Shown here: piece by piece, positions 46,573 through 57,205 of the stretch
Numbering within the stretch: the first letter of the stretch is position 1
Layout of the letters: each line of letters starts with the position of its first letter
From: Angomonas deanei
Lineage: Eukaryota; Euglenozoa; Kinetoplastea; Trypanosomatida; Trypanosomatidae
Direction of reading: 5' to 3'
Assembly: GCA_903995115.1 (NCBI GenBank)
Contig: LR877153.1
Span: 620,001-684,000 of the forward strand
Length of the DNA stretch: 64,000 nucleotides
Notes under the pieces: generated by a model
What the model saw: only the letters and a program-made list of their open reading frames with translations
Database searches by the model: none
What the model was told of the DNA's origin: nothing
Made by a program: the position numbers and the translations under genes

Positions 46573-47019
46573 ATATTTACATTGATAATCTGTTTTTCAT
46601 AATTCATTTTTTTCCGACTGTTGCTTTATCGTGGATCGCTCTTATTCCGATCTGCTTTTCGGACCTATTATCTTTCCTCCTGTCTCCGCTTTTTCAACCC
46701 TACAATAGCTTTTTTTTTTTTTCTGAAGAGTTTTCCCGCTCTGTCTCATGCACACCACATACATAGTACCCGGCGCTGCCTCCCTCCTTTGGGAAACTTT
46801 ATGCTTCTGTTGGGCCTCCCAGTTGTGGAAGATTCACTGTCGTAGTACCTTTCATCTGCTTTCATCTCTGCTTTACCGATCTTTTCGCTCGTCTTGACAT
46901 GAGGACGGAGTCGAATCTTTTTTGACAACTTTTCAGTGCAATAACAGTGAATATTCTTCCGTACACCTGTTAGATCGTTACTCCGTTTCCCTCTCTTTTC
47001 CCTTCTCTCTATAGTCCAC
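46573..47019. other. Intergenic region rich in pyrimidine tracts
   Basis: 447 bp without a gene. T/C-rich stretches at 46,611-46,622, 46,666-46,722 and especially 46,980-47,010 (CCGTTTCCCTCTCTTTTCCC) end at an ATAG just before the next ATG. This is a textbook trans-splice acceptor. No RNA gene was recognised. Confidence 0.5.
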
Positions 47020-47604
47020 ATGTTCTTCGACGACTTTGGCGGCCCCCAGGTCACGAGGACAAACTTTAAGGCCACCGTGTCGGAAAGTGAACCCTACGAT
47101 TTCTCTCTGTTCACCTCGCAGGATGTGAATACGTCGGTCAAGCTGTCTCAGCTGGTGTACACGCCGCCCGCTTCGGTAGAGGAGTTCAACGCCTATTACG
47201 AGGGGAAAGGACAACAACCACCGGCGGTGGAAAAGGGTAACATTATATCCGTAGCGGCAAAGATTAAAGGATTCACGTCGAATAATAAGTTGGAAACTTT
47301 TACGATTGCCGCGTTTGCGCTCGACCTCGCACGACTTCAGAAAAGCGCCGAGAAAAAGTCTAGTGCCAAAACGCCCACAGATGCGATCCTGTCTGATGTG
47401 GCACACCACCTTAAAATATTACTAGACATTGACGGATCTGTGGAGTTCCTTGTCGAGGGACCTGGCAGCGTCGTCTTCTATGGGGAGCAGTTGACGACAT
47501 TGGTCAGTAATGGAAGACCAGGGGACGACAGTGATAGCGAGAACCAGGGATCAGACATGAGCGAAGGGGAGTTGGATGAGATGTTCAGACTGTCCAGACG
47601 GTAA
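47020..47604 (+). CDS. Acidic-tailed protein, possibly nucleoplasmin-like
   Basis: Protein of 194 residues. The first 140 residues are strand-rich (FTIAAFALDLARLQ, IDGSVEFLVEGPGSVVFYGE), with a beta pattern like the nucleoplasmin-like pentamer domain seen in FKBP-type histone chaperones and in trypanosome nuclear proteins. The C-terminus is Asp/Glu/Ser-rich (DDSDSENQGSDMSEGELDEM), as in histone chaperones. Together these hint at a nuclear chaperone role, but the domain match is by eye and weak. The ATG at 47020 is a few bases after a strong C/T tract and ATAG. Confidence 0.5.
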   Translation: MFFDDFGGPQVTRTNFKATVSESEPYDFSLFTSQDVNTSVKLSQLVYTPPASVEEFNAYYEGKGQQPPAVEKGNIISVAAKIKGFTSNNKLETFTIAAFALDLARLQKSAEKKSSAKTPTDAILSDVAHHLKILLDIDGSVEFLVEGPGSVVFYGEQLTTLVSNGRPGDDSDSENQGSDMSEGELDEMFRLSRR

Positions 47605-47794
47605 ATATGTCTTGCTTACACTATTAAATATAATCGTTCTATAAGTATTGACCAAAAACAATAACACGGAAAAAAAAAAAAAAAACTGCAACTTTTATTC
47701 TTCTGTGTATGTGTGGCTCGTCAAACTCACTCGTGTGCTTTCACGAAATGAAACCCTTTTCTTCTTCTTTCTATTACTTTGTCACATGTGTAGA

Positions 47795-50700
47795 ATGTCA
47801 GATTGGGATAGTAACCAAGACGACCTTTCTTTCCGGAGAACTTTACTTGGCAGTGACGATTGGAACTTTAAGGAGCCGTCCTCCCGCTCCAGTAGCTCCA
47901 ACCATACTCCTGTCGTCCCTAGTAGGCAGGCCGACTGCACTATCCCGTTCACGGAGAGTCATGCCGCGGACGTGGCGATCCCACAGCTGCCCATCCCCAG
48001 AGGCGCACTCCTCCGTCGGCGGCAGATAAGCGACCCACCGCCGCGGGAGTCACAGGCACGTTACCTCTCGGTGGGGTCTGACGTGAATAGTAGTCGTTCC
48101 TTCACGGCGCGGTCCCACGCGACGAGCAGCGGTGTGTCGCCTAGGCCCTCCTCCCAGTCTCCTAGGCGGTACTTTCCCTCGCCACGCTCCGTGGTGGAGG
48201 CGCGAGCTTTGCCACCGGAGGACTTGCAAAAGGTATTCAACTCTTACATTAGCGCTAGACTAAAAGACGGGTTAAACACTGCCAGCGTAGAGCAGCACCG
48301 TCAGATTCTCCAGCAGGTCCTGGAGCACCAATATTATAGCTTTCACAAGAGCCAGGACTCCGTTTCCGCTTCCACGCAGGGGACTGATGCGCCAATGACG
48401 GAGAAATCGCTGCAGCTGGACATGATTGCCAACACGCGCTTCTCGGAGCGCATGACGGAGCAGACGGTGAAGCGAAGAATCATCGCAGCTCGCTTCAATT
48501 GGAGTAACGTGCTGCGTTACATGGATCGCCCACCGCTCACGATTCAGTTCGCCGTGAGCCCCCGAGTGCGCCGGTTGTGTGAGCAGCAGACGTGGGCGGC
48601 CCTCATAGACCACGCAGTGCTGAACAGTCATCGGTACATTATGGAAGACGTGCAGAGGACCAAGTGGTACGACGGCTGCGGGCAGACGCGGGACTCGAAC
48701 GATAGGATGGATGGCCAGGCAAAGTTGTACCCCACCAACGGCGTGGCGGTGGCCCGCCGACTACCACGGGATAGGCGGAGTGGCGACCGGGAGTTGGCCT
48801 GCCAACGACAGAGTCTACTGCTCAATACCCTCTTTCGGGAGGGGTTGTACGCCTACCACGACTACGCCACCAACAAGTGGCTGTCGCCGTTCTATGGGTT
48901 CAATGGTAAGGACGATTATGGCAGTGCCGCCAGGGCCCACGTGCTCGCCTTACCCAACCGCACGTTTATGGCGGACAGCGAAGATTTCGTGCAGTCCCCG
49001 CGACCAGTGTCCCCACTCGCGCTCTCCGAGACACGGTGGCACCAACTGACGAGCAAGAGAAGTTCACTGAGTAACAGTTTCAGTCTAGATTCTAATTCCC
49101 CCATCACGTCCTCCTTTGCACCTGTCGAGAACGACGCAGAGCGGCGACAAGGGGGCAGCCCGATGACCCATCAAATGCCTGACCCTGAGATTGCGGTCAG
49201 CAATGCGGTTAGACCGCCCAGTCACTTTAACACCGGACTATACCCCTATATCATTTGCGAGGACAATTCAGGAAAAGTGCACCTTTTCCTCGAGGAGGAC
49301 TCCCCCCCTCCGACGTCGTACCTTCTGCAATGGCTGTGCAGACGCCACGCCTGCCGCCTTCAAACCGTAGATGAACGAACAAGAAGGGCTAACAATTTTT
49401 TCAAGACAGTGGACGGAGACGAGGAGGGAAGCGTGTTCAGTTACGCTTATGTAAACGTACCCGAGCAACGTGAAAAGGAGTTGCGCCCTATTGCACTTCA
49501 CCTGACAGATACACAATTGCCATGGCTCGCGTCTCAGCTGCAGCTATCGGGGTTTGCAGAGGGTGGATTGGCACTGACGGACCTGTTCCTGGCACTGGAC
49601 ATACAGCGGGTACTTCACTCGCCTCAGTTACTCTCCTCTTGGCTGTGGATGAAGAATGTGTTTAATGCACAACGAAATTTATTTTCATTCAGCGTCACCA
49701 TTCGGGAAAGCACAATGGATGCGCAGCAGTCTAGGCATATGTCAGCTTTTCAAGCTCGTCAAATGCGGCCCATGTCTGCCGTTTCCAGTCATGTGTCGAG
49801 GGAGGTCGCCTTGGGATTACGCCCTCACCCGTATACCCTTTTTGATCAAATGAACTTTTTCCCATTTCTTGAGATGCTGCACTTGTGCAATGAGACGCCA
49901 ATCGAGGTATTGGAAGATATTTTGGGTCCCCACCATCTAGAGCGATACCCCGACGTTGAGGGAGAGGTCGCATCACCGTTGGACGACGACGGTCAGGAAG
50001 AAGAGGAGGAAGAAGAAGAGAATTGCTTCTATTTGCGCGAACTGTACTTTGTTGGGGAACGCAAGATACGGACCAAAAATGGCTATCCCTCGAGGCATAG
50101 CGACGATGCTTCGTTAATGGGGTTTCGTGTAACGTCGAAGCGCCTGCCGTGTATAGAGGTGTTGTGGCTCGATGTGCTTCGCCTGCGGCGACTGACATTT
50201 GGCGCGGGTCACACATTCCTCCGGGAACTACACATTGTTTCCGACAATGCATTCAAGTCATCGATGTTATCGGGTGTGGGGCGCCTTCCCGTGCTCGAGG
50301 TCTTCCACGTCGAAAAGTTATCGATTGACACATTAGGCTATCTTGGGGAGTGCCCGAAGCTGAGGGAGTTACTCGTACACAACTGCCGCTTCCTTCCCAT
50401 TACCACGAACTCCAATCCGTTGCAAGACGTGGAGAAAATTTCTACGCTAGAGTACTTGTCCTTAGCCTACTCCTCGGAGGTCAAGACGATTGAAAACTTT
50501 GCAAAGTGTCTATCCCTGAAGAAAATTGTGCTAACACGGTGCAATGGCATCAGCTCCGCTTCCATACGCGGGTTTGAGAACTTGCCACACCTTGAAATGC
50601 TGTGCCTGGAGTTCACCCGCGTCAGTCATTTTAGTATTTTTTCAAAGTCGAACGCGTTGCGTGTCCTTCGCCTGGACAGCTGCAAGCGTGTATTGCGTAC

Positions 50701-51467
50701 ATCGATTGAGGGACTGGAGATGAACAACTCGCTGGAGGAGATTTCCCTCAGTGGTACCAATGTGGCCACTATCTCTAATCTCGGGGCAGGCTGCGCTCGC
50801 GTCCACACCCTCGATCTGAGTCTGTGCCGCTACCTCGATGTGGAGGGACTGCAAGGGGGTCCAGGCACTGCCCAGCTTGTGCGTGCTGAATCTTTCCTAC
50901 ACCAACGTGACGGACCTTCAGTTCCTACAGGACTGTTTTCGGCTGGAGGTGCTCTTCGTAGAGGGCTGCTCGGCGCTGCGGCCAGACGCGCTGCTGGGGT
51001 TGGAGCGAGCGCGGTCGCTCACCCGCATCGTCGCGGATAACTGTCACCAATTGCGCAAGTTGGGGCATCTGGGGAAGTCACCCACCCTGACGTCTCTCTC
51101 ACTGAAGGGGATCCGACAGCTCACGGAGGAGTGTCTGGAGGGCATGGAGACCTCCAAGTCTCTGGTGTATCTGAACCTGAGCGAGACCGCGGTGAGCAGC
51201 GTCGCCTTCTTTATAGGAGGACTACCCCGACTACAAGTGCTCCTCTTGGCCCACTGCCCATCGCTGACGACACAAGGTGTTAAAAACGTGCCGCTGCTTC
51301 CAAGTTTAGTAGATCTGTGCTTGCGCGGAAAGAATCAAATCAAAGACATTAACTTCCTCTCCGCGTCGTGCTCCCTTCAAAGAGTAGACATCTATGACAC
51401 GTTGTTTTGCACACAACCGCAAACATTTGAGAATGTGCGGCGAGCTGGTATTTCTGTGTTTTTCTAA
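47795..51467 (+). CDS. Giant leucine-rich-repeat protein, one apparent frameshift
   Basis: About 1,223 residues once a single-base break is discounted. The N-terminal 180 residues are Ser/Arg-rich and disordered. The middle (about 180-730) is globular but unrecognised, with an acidic insertion (EEEEEEENC). From about 745 to the end there are at least 15 leucine-rich repeats of the Leishmania/trypanosome type, with patterns such as LEYLSLAYSSEVKTIENF and LCVLNLSYTNVTDLQFL. The break is an extra base in the G5 run at about 50,855-50,860; discounting it joins DVEGLQG to VQALPSLCVLNLS. The first AG after the pyrimidine tract is at 47,792-47,793, so the start is ATG 47795 (MSDWDSNQDD) with an almost absent 5' UTR. 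An earlier in-frame ATG at 47786 would be spliced off. Confidence 0.75.
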
Positions 51468-51662
51468 CCACATCGTTTTTTTTTTTTTTTTTCGTTCCTC
51501 ATAGTTGTCACTGTCTAGTAGTTGTAATATAAAACCACTTCTACGGTGCAGCACACAATTTTTTTGTTTTGTTTGTTTTCACTACAACCTCCACTGGATA
51601 CGAACACTCTTTACATCACCCTTCATTTTTTTCTTCTTCTATAGTTCCCCCCCTCCTTCTAC

Positions 51663-53882
51663 ATGACAGAAAAGGAGGATCCGCTGATAGGGAAAACTAT
51701 CATAGCGGCGCTTGATGAATGTGAAAAGCGCTTAGATGGCATCACCAGCCTTCCATTTTCCTTCAACAAGAATAAAGAGGCACCGTTAAACGAACAGATA
51801 CTATTGTGTTTCATTACCATATTCACCGCGACTGCCCATTTGAAGTGCGTGCAAAGGTTTTCCTTTTATGAAAAAGGCGAATGGGAAGACTGGATGGATT
51901 TCTTCAAGGAGAATCGAAGCTGCATTATCATGCGACAACGGCTAACACTCTTTCTCACCACTTATGTCCTGTCCCGCATGGAGGTGGACGCGGCCGATGA
52001 ATGCGAGTGTATGCACCTGGTGTCGTCGAACTTTCATCTTACCAAACTGATGACGGACTTTTTCTCGTCGCTGCGAATGCGTACTCCTCTCAAAGATCCT
52101 TCGTTTAGCCTTACCCTTGCCAAGGAGGTGAACCAAGTGGAAAACTTTACCATTATCGGCGAGTATCCCTTTCCGTGGGATGTCATATGGTTCGCGTTCA
52201 ATGTGCGCAGCAAAACGAAGGAAAACTACATGGAGAAGGAAACGGCACTGGAGCAAAATACGCTCATCTACACCATTGATACGCTAGATCTTGTTTTTAA
52301 CGTGCTAGAGAAGGATCACTTCCATCGGTCACTCCACAATTTTGTAAAGTTGGGTCGAACCTGTCTGATTCATACCATGCGGTGTCTTAGCAAAGCGTGT
52401 TGTGACATGGCACTGTTTCATCTGTCCGATAAGCTGTCGGCGGGCGAGCCGATTCCTAGACTGGTACTGGACCGCTTCGTTGAGGCGGTGGATACAGAAC
52501 GAATCTTCAGTTGCTTTTTGACCAAAGGTCCCAGTTCATGGCTGCTGGAGATTCTTCTAGGACCCCACGCCAAGCGTTTGTTCTTATCGGCAAATGCCTC
52601 CTTGGTGACCGAGGGGAAAGGCCTTCTCTCCACAGTGAGCGTCGAGGAGGGAACGGTGATTTTATCGGAGAGCTCGGTGGGTATGACCCCGCCAAAGAAC
52701 ACCAAAACAATGGAGAGTGTCATCTCCGAGTCACTGCGAACAATAAAGTCCCCTCTTGCGTGCCACAAACGTGGGGACATGGATGAGTTTCGTATTGGTT
52801 TCGACAGCACGGACTGTGAGGTGCGGAACAGTGAACCACTCTATCTGCTACAGTTCCTCAATCACAGTTGCGTCCCCAACTGCATGCTGGTGGAGTCTGA
52901 TGCGACGGACCATTCCAAGGTTTATCATTTAGTGTCGATCAAAGACATCTCTCCCTGGGAGGAATTGACCGTCTCCTATCTGCCAACGTTGCAGCTGTTG
53001 ACCCATTCCGTTTCCGAGAACCATAAAGCGCTGGGTTTCACGTGTCGGTGTGCACACTGTACGTCCGGCAAGAACACACTGTCGAACGGAATGTTGTGTC
53101 CCCTGTGCGGTATGCTGACGAACCCCATGGCCGACGGCGGGAAGGGTGGCGCTCTGCAATTCCAACACGCTGCAGACTGCAAGGTGAAGGCAGAAAGCGA
53201 TTGGGAAGTGGAGTATCGGGCGAAATGTGAAACAACTCTGTCGACTATATTGACCGAGTTGGGGTCGTGTGAGGAGATGCTCCTAGGCGTGAACATGGAC
53301 GGCGGGGAAGAAACAACGAACGGCCCCCTTCAGGTGCTTCACCGTGTTCTGGCGATGGATGCGTGCACCAAGAACACACTCCCGTCGACTCATTTTGCCG
53401 TCATGCGGCTGAGGATTAGCATACTTTCCGTGTCTGCCGCGGTAACTCAGATGAGCGCCTCGGTGAGCGATCAAATACTGACAATGTTAGCGTCGCTTCT
53501 GGAAGACCTGGAGATGTCCGTCAACCGTGTGGACCCACTGCTGACGGGACTTCGAATGTACTTTGTGTTTGCCCGTGGGCGACACTTGAGTGCATTCCTT
53601 GCACAGGAGAGAGAACAAAGTGGAATGCGAATGGACGACTGTTGCGGGGCGGTCCGGGAGGAGGACGCCTTTCTTCAAAAACCTTTCGTGCACGACACGG
53701 TGATGCGCAACTGCATTGTGAAGTGCTTTCAGGATCACGCGAAGCAGCACTGCTGGCAGACCACCACCGATGAGGGTGAGATTCTCGGTCACTTTATCCG
53801 GCGGTTCTCAGTGGAGCTGGAATCGGCAGGGGTGGAAAACTTTGACGATATGGGGATGCTTTCCTGTATTACAGCGCAGTAG
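51663..53882 (+). CDS. SET-domain protein, SMYD-like
   Basis: Protein of 739 residues. A split SET domain covers about 310-470: start strand LVTEGKGLLSTVSVEEGTVI, the catalytic LQFLNHSCVPNCML, and the WEELTVSYLP tyrosine strand. The post-SET Cys cluster GFTCRCAHC follows, with further Cys (LCPLCGML). The HSC-x-PNC and post-SET order resemble SMYD lysine methyltransferases. The MYND zinc finger that SMYDs insert before the catalytic half is not visible. The N-terminal 300 residues are helical, without a known domain, and the C-terminal 260 residues are helical as in SMYD TPR-like tails. It probably methylates a protein lysine; the substrate is unknown. Start at ATG 51663, just after a C/T tract. 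Confidence 0.75.
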   Translation: MTEKEDPLIGKTIIAALDECEKRLDGITSLPFSFNKNKEAPLNEQILLCFITIFTATAHLKCVQRFSFYEKGEWEDWMDFFKENRSCIIMRQRLTLFLTTYVLSRMEVDAADECECMHLVSSNFHLTKLMTDFFSSLRMRTPLKDPSFSLTLAKEVNQVENFTIIGEYPFPWDVIWFAFNVRSKTKENYMEKETALEQNTLIYTIDTLDLVFNVLEKDHFHRSLHNFVKLGRTCLIHTMRCLSKACCDMALFHLSDKLSAGEPIPRLVLDRFVEAVDTERIFSCFLTKGPSSWLLEILLGPHAKRLFLSANASLVTEGKGLLSTVSVEEGTVILSESSVGMTPPKNTKTMESVISESLRTIKSPLACHKRGDMDEFRIGFDSTDCEVRNSEPLYLLQFLNHSCVPNCMLVESDATDHSKVYHLVSIKDISPWEELTVSYLPTLQLLTHSVSENHKALGFTCRCAHCTSGKNTLSNGMLCPLCGMLTNPMADGGKGGALQFQHAADCKVKAESDWEVEYRAKCETTLSTILTELGSCEEMLLGVNMDGGEETTNGPLQVLHRVLAMDACTKNTLPSTHFAVMRLRISILSVSAAVTQMSASVSDQILTMLASLLEDLEMSVNRVDPLLTGLRMYFVFARGRHLSAFLAQEREQSGMRMDDCCGAVREEDAFLQKPFVHDTVMRNCIVKCFQDHAKQHCWQTTTDEGEILGHFIRRFSVELESAGVENFDDMGMLSCITAQ

Positions 53883-54084
53883 CGCGCCGTGGTGATTCCC
53901 TGCGCGTTTTTATTTTGTACATTTATCAACGACTTGTCAGACGACAGAAGATGGCAGTCATTTTTTTTTTTTTTTTTTTGATTTATCCTAGACCACCGCG
54001 GTAATTATGTCGTTCTTTGTTTTGTTTCCTTTTCTGATACTCTCTCTTTTACCTTTTCCAAACAATAGCCACACGCGATTCAGA

Positions 54085-54879
54085 ATGGAGAAAATTCATT
54101 ACGAGTTATGGGGCAGGTGCAGAGATTTTGTAGAAAAGGTGTGCGCCGGGAGGGACCCGACACACGGCCTGGAACACATGGAGACGGTGGCCGAGAGAGC
54201 GTTGCTCATCTACTTCATGCTGGAGCCGTCGCTACACCAGCTGGCTAAGGTGTTGGATATTTGCAACATTATCCTCGTCGGCATGCTCCACGACGTGGCG
54301 GACCACAAGTATGACGTAGACGGCACTCTGCAGAAGTCGTTGGCAGACTTCTGTACCACGGAGGTGGAGGAGCACCTCACGACCATACCAGGCCTGCAGG
54401 CACCCGACGCGGCGGAGAAGGCGAGCTTTCTCTCGCATTTACATAAAACCATAGACTGTATTTCCTTTTCCAAGGAGAAGTCTCGCGGACTGCGCTACTA
54501 CGAGAAGGAGTTACCGGCGGAGTGGTTGGTGGTGCGCAACTGCGTGAGCGACGCAGACAAGCTGGAGGCAATAGGCCCCGCGGGTCTTCTGCGGTGCTAC
54601 GAGTACTCCTGTGCGCGAACGAGTGCCGAGTGCAAGAAACACCCAGAGAAGCGGTTCGACAGTATCGCGGAGTTGGAGGCGTATTTACTGGGAGAGGTGG
54701 ACGCCCATCACGACGAAAAATTGAGTATCCTCTCCTCGTCCTACATTGTGACCCCACCGGGTAAGTTTCTGTCCAAGTCGTTAGACGACTCCATGCTGGC
54801 CTTATTGCAGAAGTGGAAGAAGAGCGGCCCTCCCTCCGTGACGTCCTACTGGCCGGATTGTGAAACCGTTTTGCGTTAG
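54085..54879 (+). CDS. HD-domain phosphohydrolase-like protein
   Basis: Protein of 264 residues with the HD metal-site residues in order: His in DPTHGLEHMETVAERA, His-Asp in GMLHDVADHKYD and the later Asp in CVSDADKLEAIGPAG. Uncharacterised HD proteins of this size (YedJ/YpgQ type) hydrolyse nucleotides or related phosphates, but a substrate cannot be given. After the HD core a helical region (ELEAYLLGEVDAHHDEKLS) and a WKKSGPPSVTSYWPD end are seen. The open frame starts 26 codons upstream in a hydrophobic stretch that is really a T/C-rich leader ending in AACAATAG. The ATG at 54085 is the first after it. Confidence 0.8.
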   Translation: MEKIHYELWGRCRDFVEKVCAGRDPTHGLEHMETVAERALLIYFMLEPSLHQLAKVLDICNIILVGMLHDVADHKYDVDGTLQKSLADFCTTEVEEHLTTIPGLQAPDAAEKASFLSHLHKTIDCISFSKEKSRGLRYYEKELPAEWLVVRNCVSDADKLEAIGPAGLLRCYEYSCARTSAECKKHPEKRFDSIAELEAYLLGEVDAHHDEKLSILSSSYIVTPPGKFLSKSLDDSMLALLQKWKKSGPPSVTSYWPDCETVLR

Positions 54880-55068
54880 TCACACTACGCTCTACATGAT
54901 ATACATTTCGTTCTTTTCCACACTTAACAACTAATTTGCCTTTTTAAAAATAAAGTGGTTTGACTTTTGCTCGTCTAGTTGCTGTTGTGCCGCTCTACCT
55001 GTTTTTTTTTTTTTTTTTTTGAACAGCACTTTATCACCTTTTGCGTTTTCTCTTTCTTTGACGAGATC

Positions 55069-57018
55069 ATGAATGTTCCTAGTATTTTACGCGATAATGA
55101 GATTGAGCTAGAAGCCCTAGCGGTGTTATTAAAGAACAACAGTGGCGCCCAGTCTCCCAAGTTTAGACGACCCTCCTCCGCGAATGAGCCCATCTCCAAT
55201 GTAGCCCGCGAACGGAAGAAACGCCATCAGAAAGATGCCAGACCACGAACCACAAAGGAACGAACATTGGACGCGCTGTCCGTATTGACAAGGATGCCCT
55301 TGAAAGCAGACATTAGAAAGGCAAAAACGTTACAAGCCCGTGTGAAAAAAAGCATGGCTGCCCCTATTACACCAAACGAGGAGCTACTCCTACAGAAGCG
55401 AAAAAACGCTTTAGCGAAGCGACGTAAACGTAGCGTGTTGCGGCGCAAAAGTTTGAGAGAGATTGCGTTGCGAAGAGGGAAGCGACTTCCTTCGTGCTCC
55501 TGCACACTGTTCAATCGGAACGTCCGCTCCTCTCCACCGCATGCGGTGTGGTTGGCGACGCACAAGGTGTTGCGGAGGCGGTGTAACTTCTCTATCGTCA
55601 GGCCTCGCAAAGCTCTCCTCACATCCCCCTGCTGTAAGGCGCCGAGGTTGCTGGTGGCGGCGGAGAGAATCGGCAAGGTGCACCGGTCGCTGCAGAGGTG
55701 GACGCAACATCTCACTAAAGTGCAGGGCGTCACGCCCAAGTTGCCTCCCTCCAATTTCCTGCTGGACCTCTCTCACGAATTCATGTACCTGGTGAGCCCA
55801 ACCACTGATAAACACCGTTTGAGTATACAGGACGTAGCGGCAATGGTAAACTTGAAAGCAACAGATAACAGCTGTAAGGGGGTTCTGGTGGAGGATGACA
55901 CCGACTGCGAAGTAGTGCATGGTCACATGTGGAGTGCTGCCCGCCCAGCGCATGTGGTGCCAGTGACCCTACTCCGTCTACCGCCCACCAAAGAGAGTCG
56001 ACCTAGTCGGTTTATGTGCATTGCCCCTTCCGCCGTTCACTTTCCCAGCGACGTCGTTTCTCGTGTTCGATTGATCTCCCAATGGAACCCCTGCACGACT
56101 AGTTCCACGTTTACCAGCTTGTTTGAGATATGGTCGGCTGGTGGCATTTCCGCGGAGAATTTGCGGCTAACGAGTGTAGGAACATTCAACTCGACACCCC
56201 CAGTGGAAAGTATCGGTGGCAAGGTGATCACGATCGCTTTCCCTGGCCTGCCACTGAACCCAATGACCGTTCGCCATGGAACCCTGTTAACGAGTTGCGT
56301 CTGGAGAATTGCGTACTTGGTGGAGGGACAGCCATCCACGAAATGCAGCGATACATTACGAGAGTACCACTTCAGGAATAGCCGTCGTCTCTTTTCGTCG
56401 CTGCTGACCACTCTTCACCAGTCTGACGCAGTTCGTGCAGTGCTGCTTCAGTCTAAACTACATTACCGTCTGAGAACATCCGTCCTAACACGGAAGGAAC
56501 GCGGAGAGTTGCTACACCTGTTGGGTCGACCGGTGTATCCACAAGATTACACGTGCCAGAGGGAGGAGCGAGCGTTACCGTTCACGATCGCCCTCCGCGG
56601 AAATCTCACCAACGCTTCTCTTCGAGTACTCTGCAAAAGTGCAGCCCCAAACAGACGCCTCTCCGTCCTGGTTTCCAAGCGAAACAGTCTTTTGTGGCGT
56701 GTGGAGGGTTTACAGGACACCAAGGGCTCTCTTGTCGTTTCTCCTCTTGGTATGGTGACTACAGAGGCACCGTACTATGTTCAGCGGTTCGGCTGTGAAG
56801 TGGTGCTCGTGTGGTGCTTCTTTGTGTCATCGGCTGGGGAGATACATGCGGTCTCCCAGACACTCAAGGGAGAATCACACAAGGGCACACGCTTTTTTCT
56901 GGCCCCGCAAAATCAATTTGCCCTCGTTTTGAAAAAGAGTGTAGAGGTGAATGTTTTTTATGATTTTCTGTTGAACGAGGCGTGTGCCTTGGTGGAGCCC
57001 ATACCACTGCATCTGTAA
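55069..57018 (+). CDS. Highly basic protein of unknown function
   Basis: Protein of 649 residues. Residues 45-190 are extremely basic with Arg/Lys runs (RERKKRHQKDARPRTTKERT, LAKRRKRSVLRRKSLREIAL). A WLATHKVLRRRCNF segment slightly recalls the WLETHIWHAKR box of the RNase P/MRP subunit Pop1, but the rest of Pop1 is not seen. From about 230 the protein is strand-rich and Cys-poor (FMYLVSPTTDKHRLSIQDV, ALPFTIALRGNLTNASLRVL). The basic half implies nucleic-acid binding. The start at ATG 55069 follows a long T tract and TTTGACGAG. The next gene downstream is also very basic, which may or may not be coincidence. Confidence 0.6.
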   Translation: MNVPSILRDNEIELEALAVLLKNNSGAQSPKFRRPSSANEPISNVARERKKRHQKDARPRTTKERTLDALSVLTRMPLKADIRKAKTLQARVKKSMAAPITPNEELLLQKRKNALAKRRKRSVLRRKSLREIALRRGKRLPSCSCTLFNRNVRSSPPHAVWLATHKVLRRRCNFSIVRPRKALLTSPCCKAPRLLVAAERIGKVHRSLQRWTQHLTKVQGVTPKLPPSNFLLDLSHEFMYLVSPTTDKHRLSIQDVAAMVNLKATDNSCKGVLVEDDTDCEVVHGHMWSAARPAHVVPVTLLRLPPTKESRPSRFMCIAPSAVHFPSDVVSRVRLISQWNPCTTSSTFTSLFEIWSAGGISAENLRLTSVGTFNSTPPVESIGGKVITIAFPGLPLNPMTVRHGTLLTSCVWRIAYLVEGQPSTKCSDTLREYHFRNSRRLFSSLLTTLHQSDAVRAVLLQSKLHYRLRTSVLTRKERGELLHLLGRPVYPQDYTCQREERALPFTIALRGNLTNASLRVLCKSAAPNRRLSVLVSKRNSLLWRVEGLQDTKGSLVVSPLGMVTTEAPYYVQRFGCEVVLVWCFFVSSAGEIHAVSQTLKGESHKGTRFFLAPQNQFALVLKKSVEVNVFYDFLLNEACALVEPIPLHL

Positions 57019-57205
57019 TGGGCGCGTTCAGTGCTGCTTCTATTATAAATAAGTTATAAAACCTGTGATGAAACGCCAATGACAAGGAATGAACTCTCAT
57101 TCGTAAAGCGTCATAACGTGTAAAAAACAAATGAATTCTTCCAAGTATTAGCCATTATAATTCTACCTCCCATTCCTTCCCTTTTCTCTTCCTCTTAGTA
57201 GTCGA

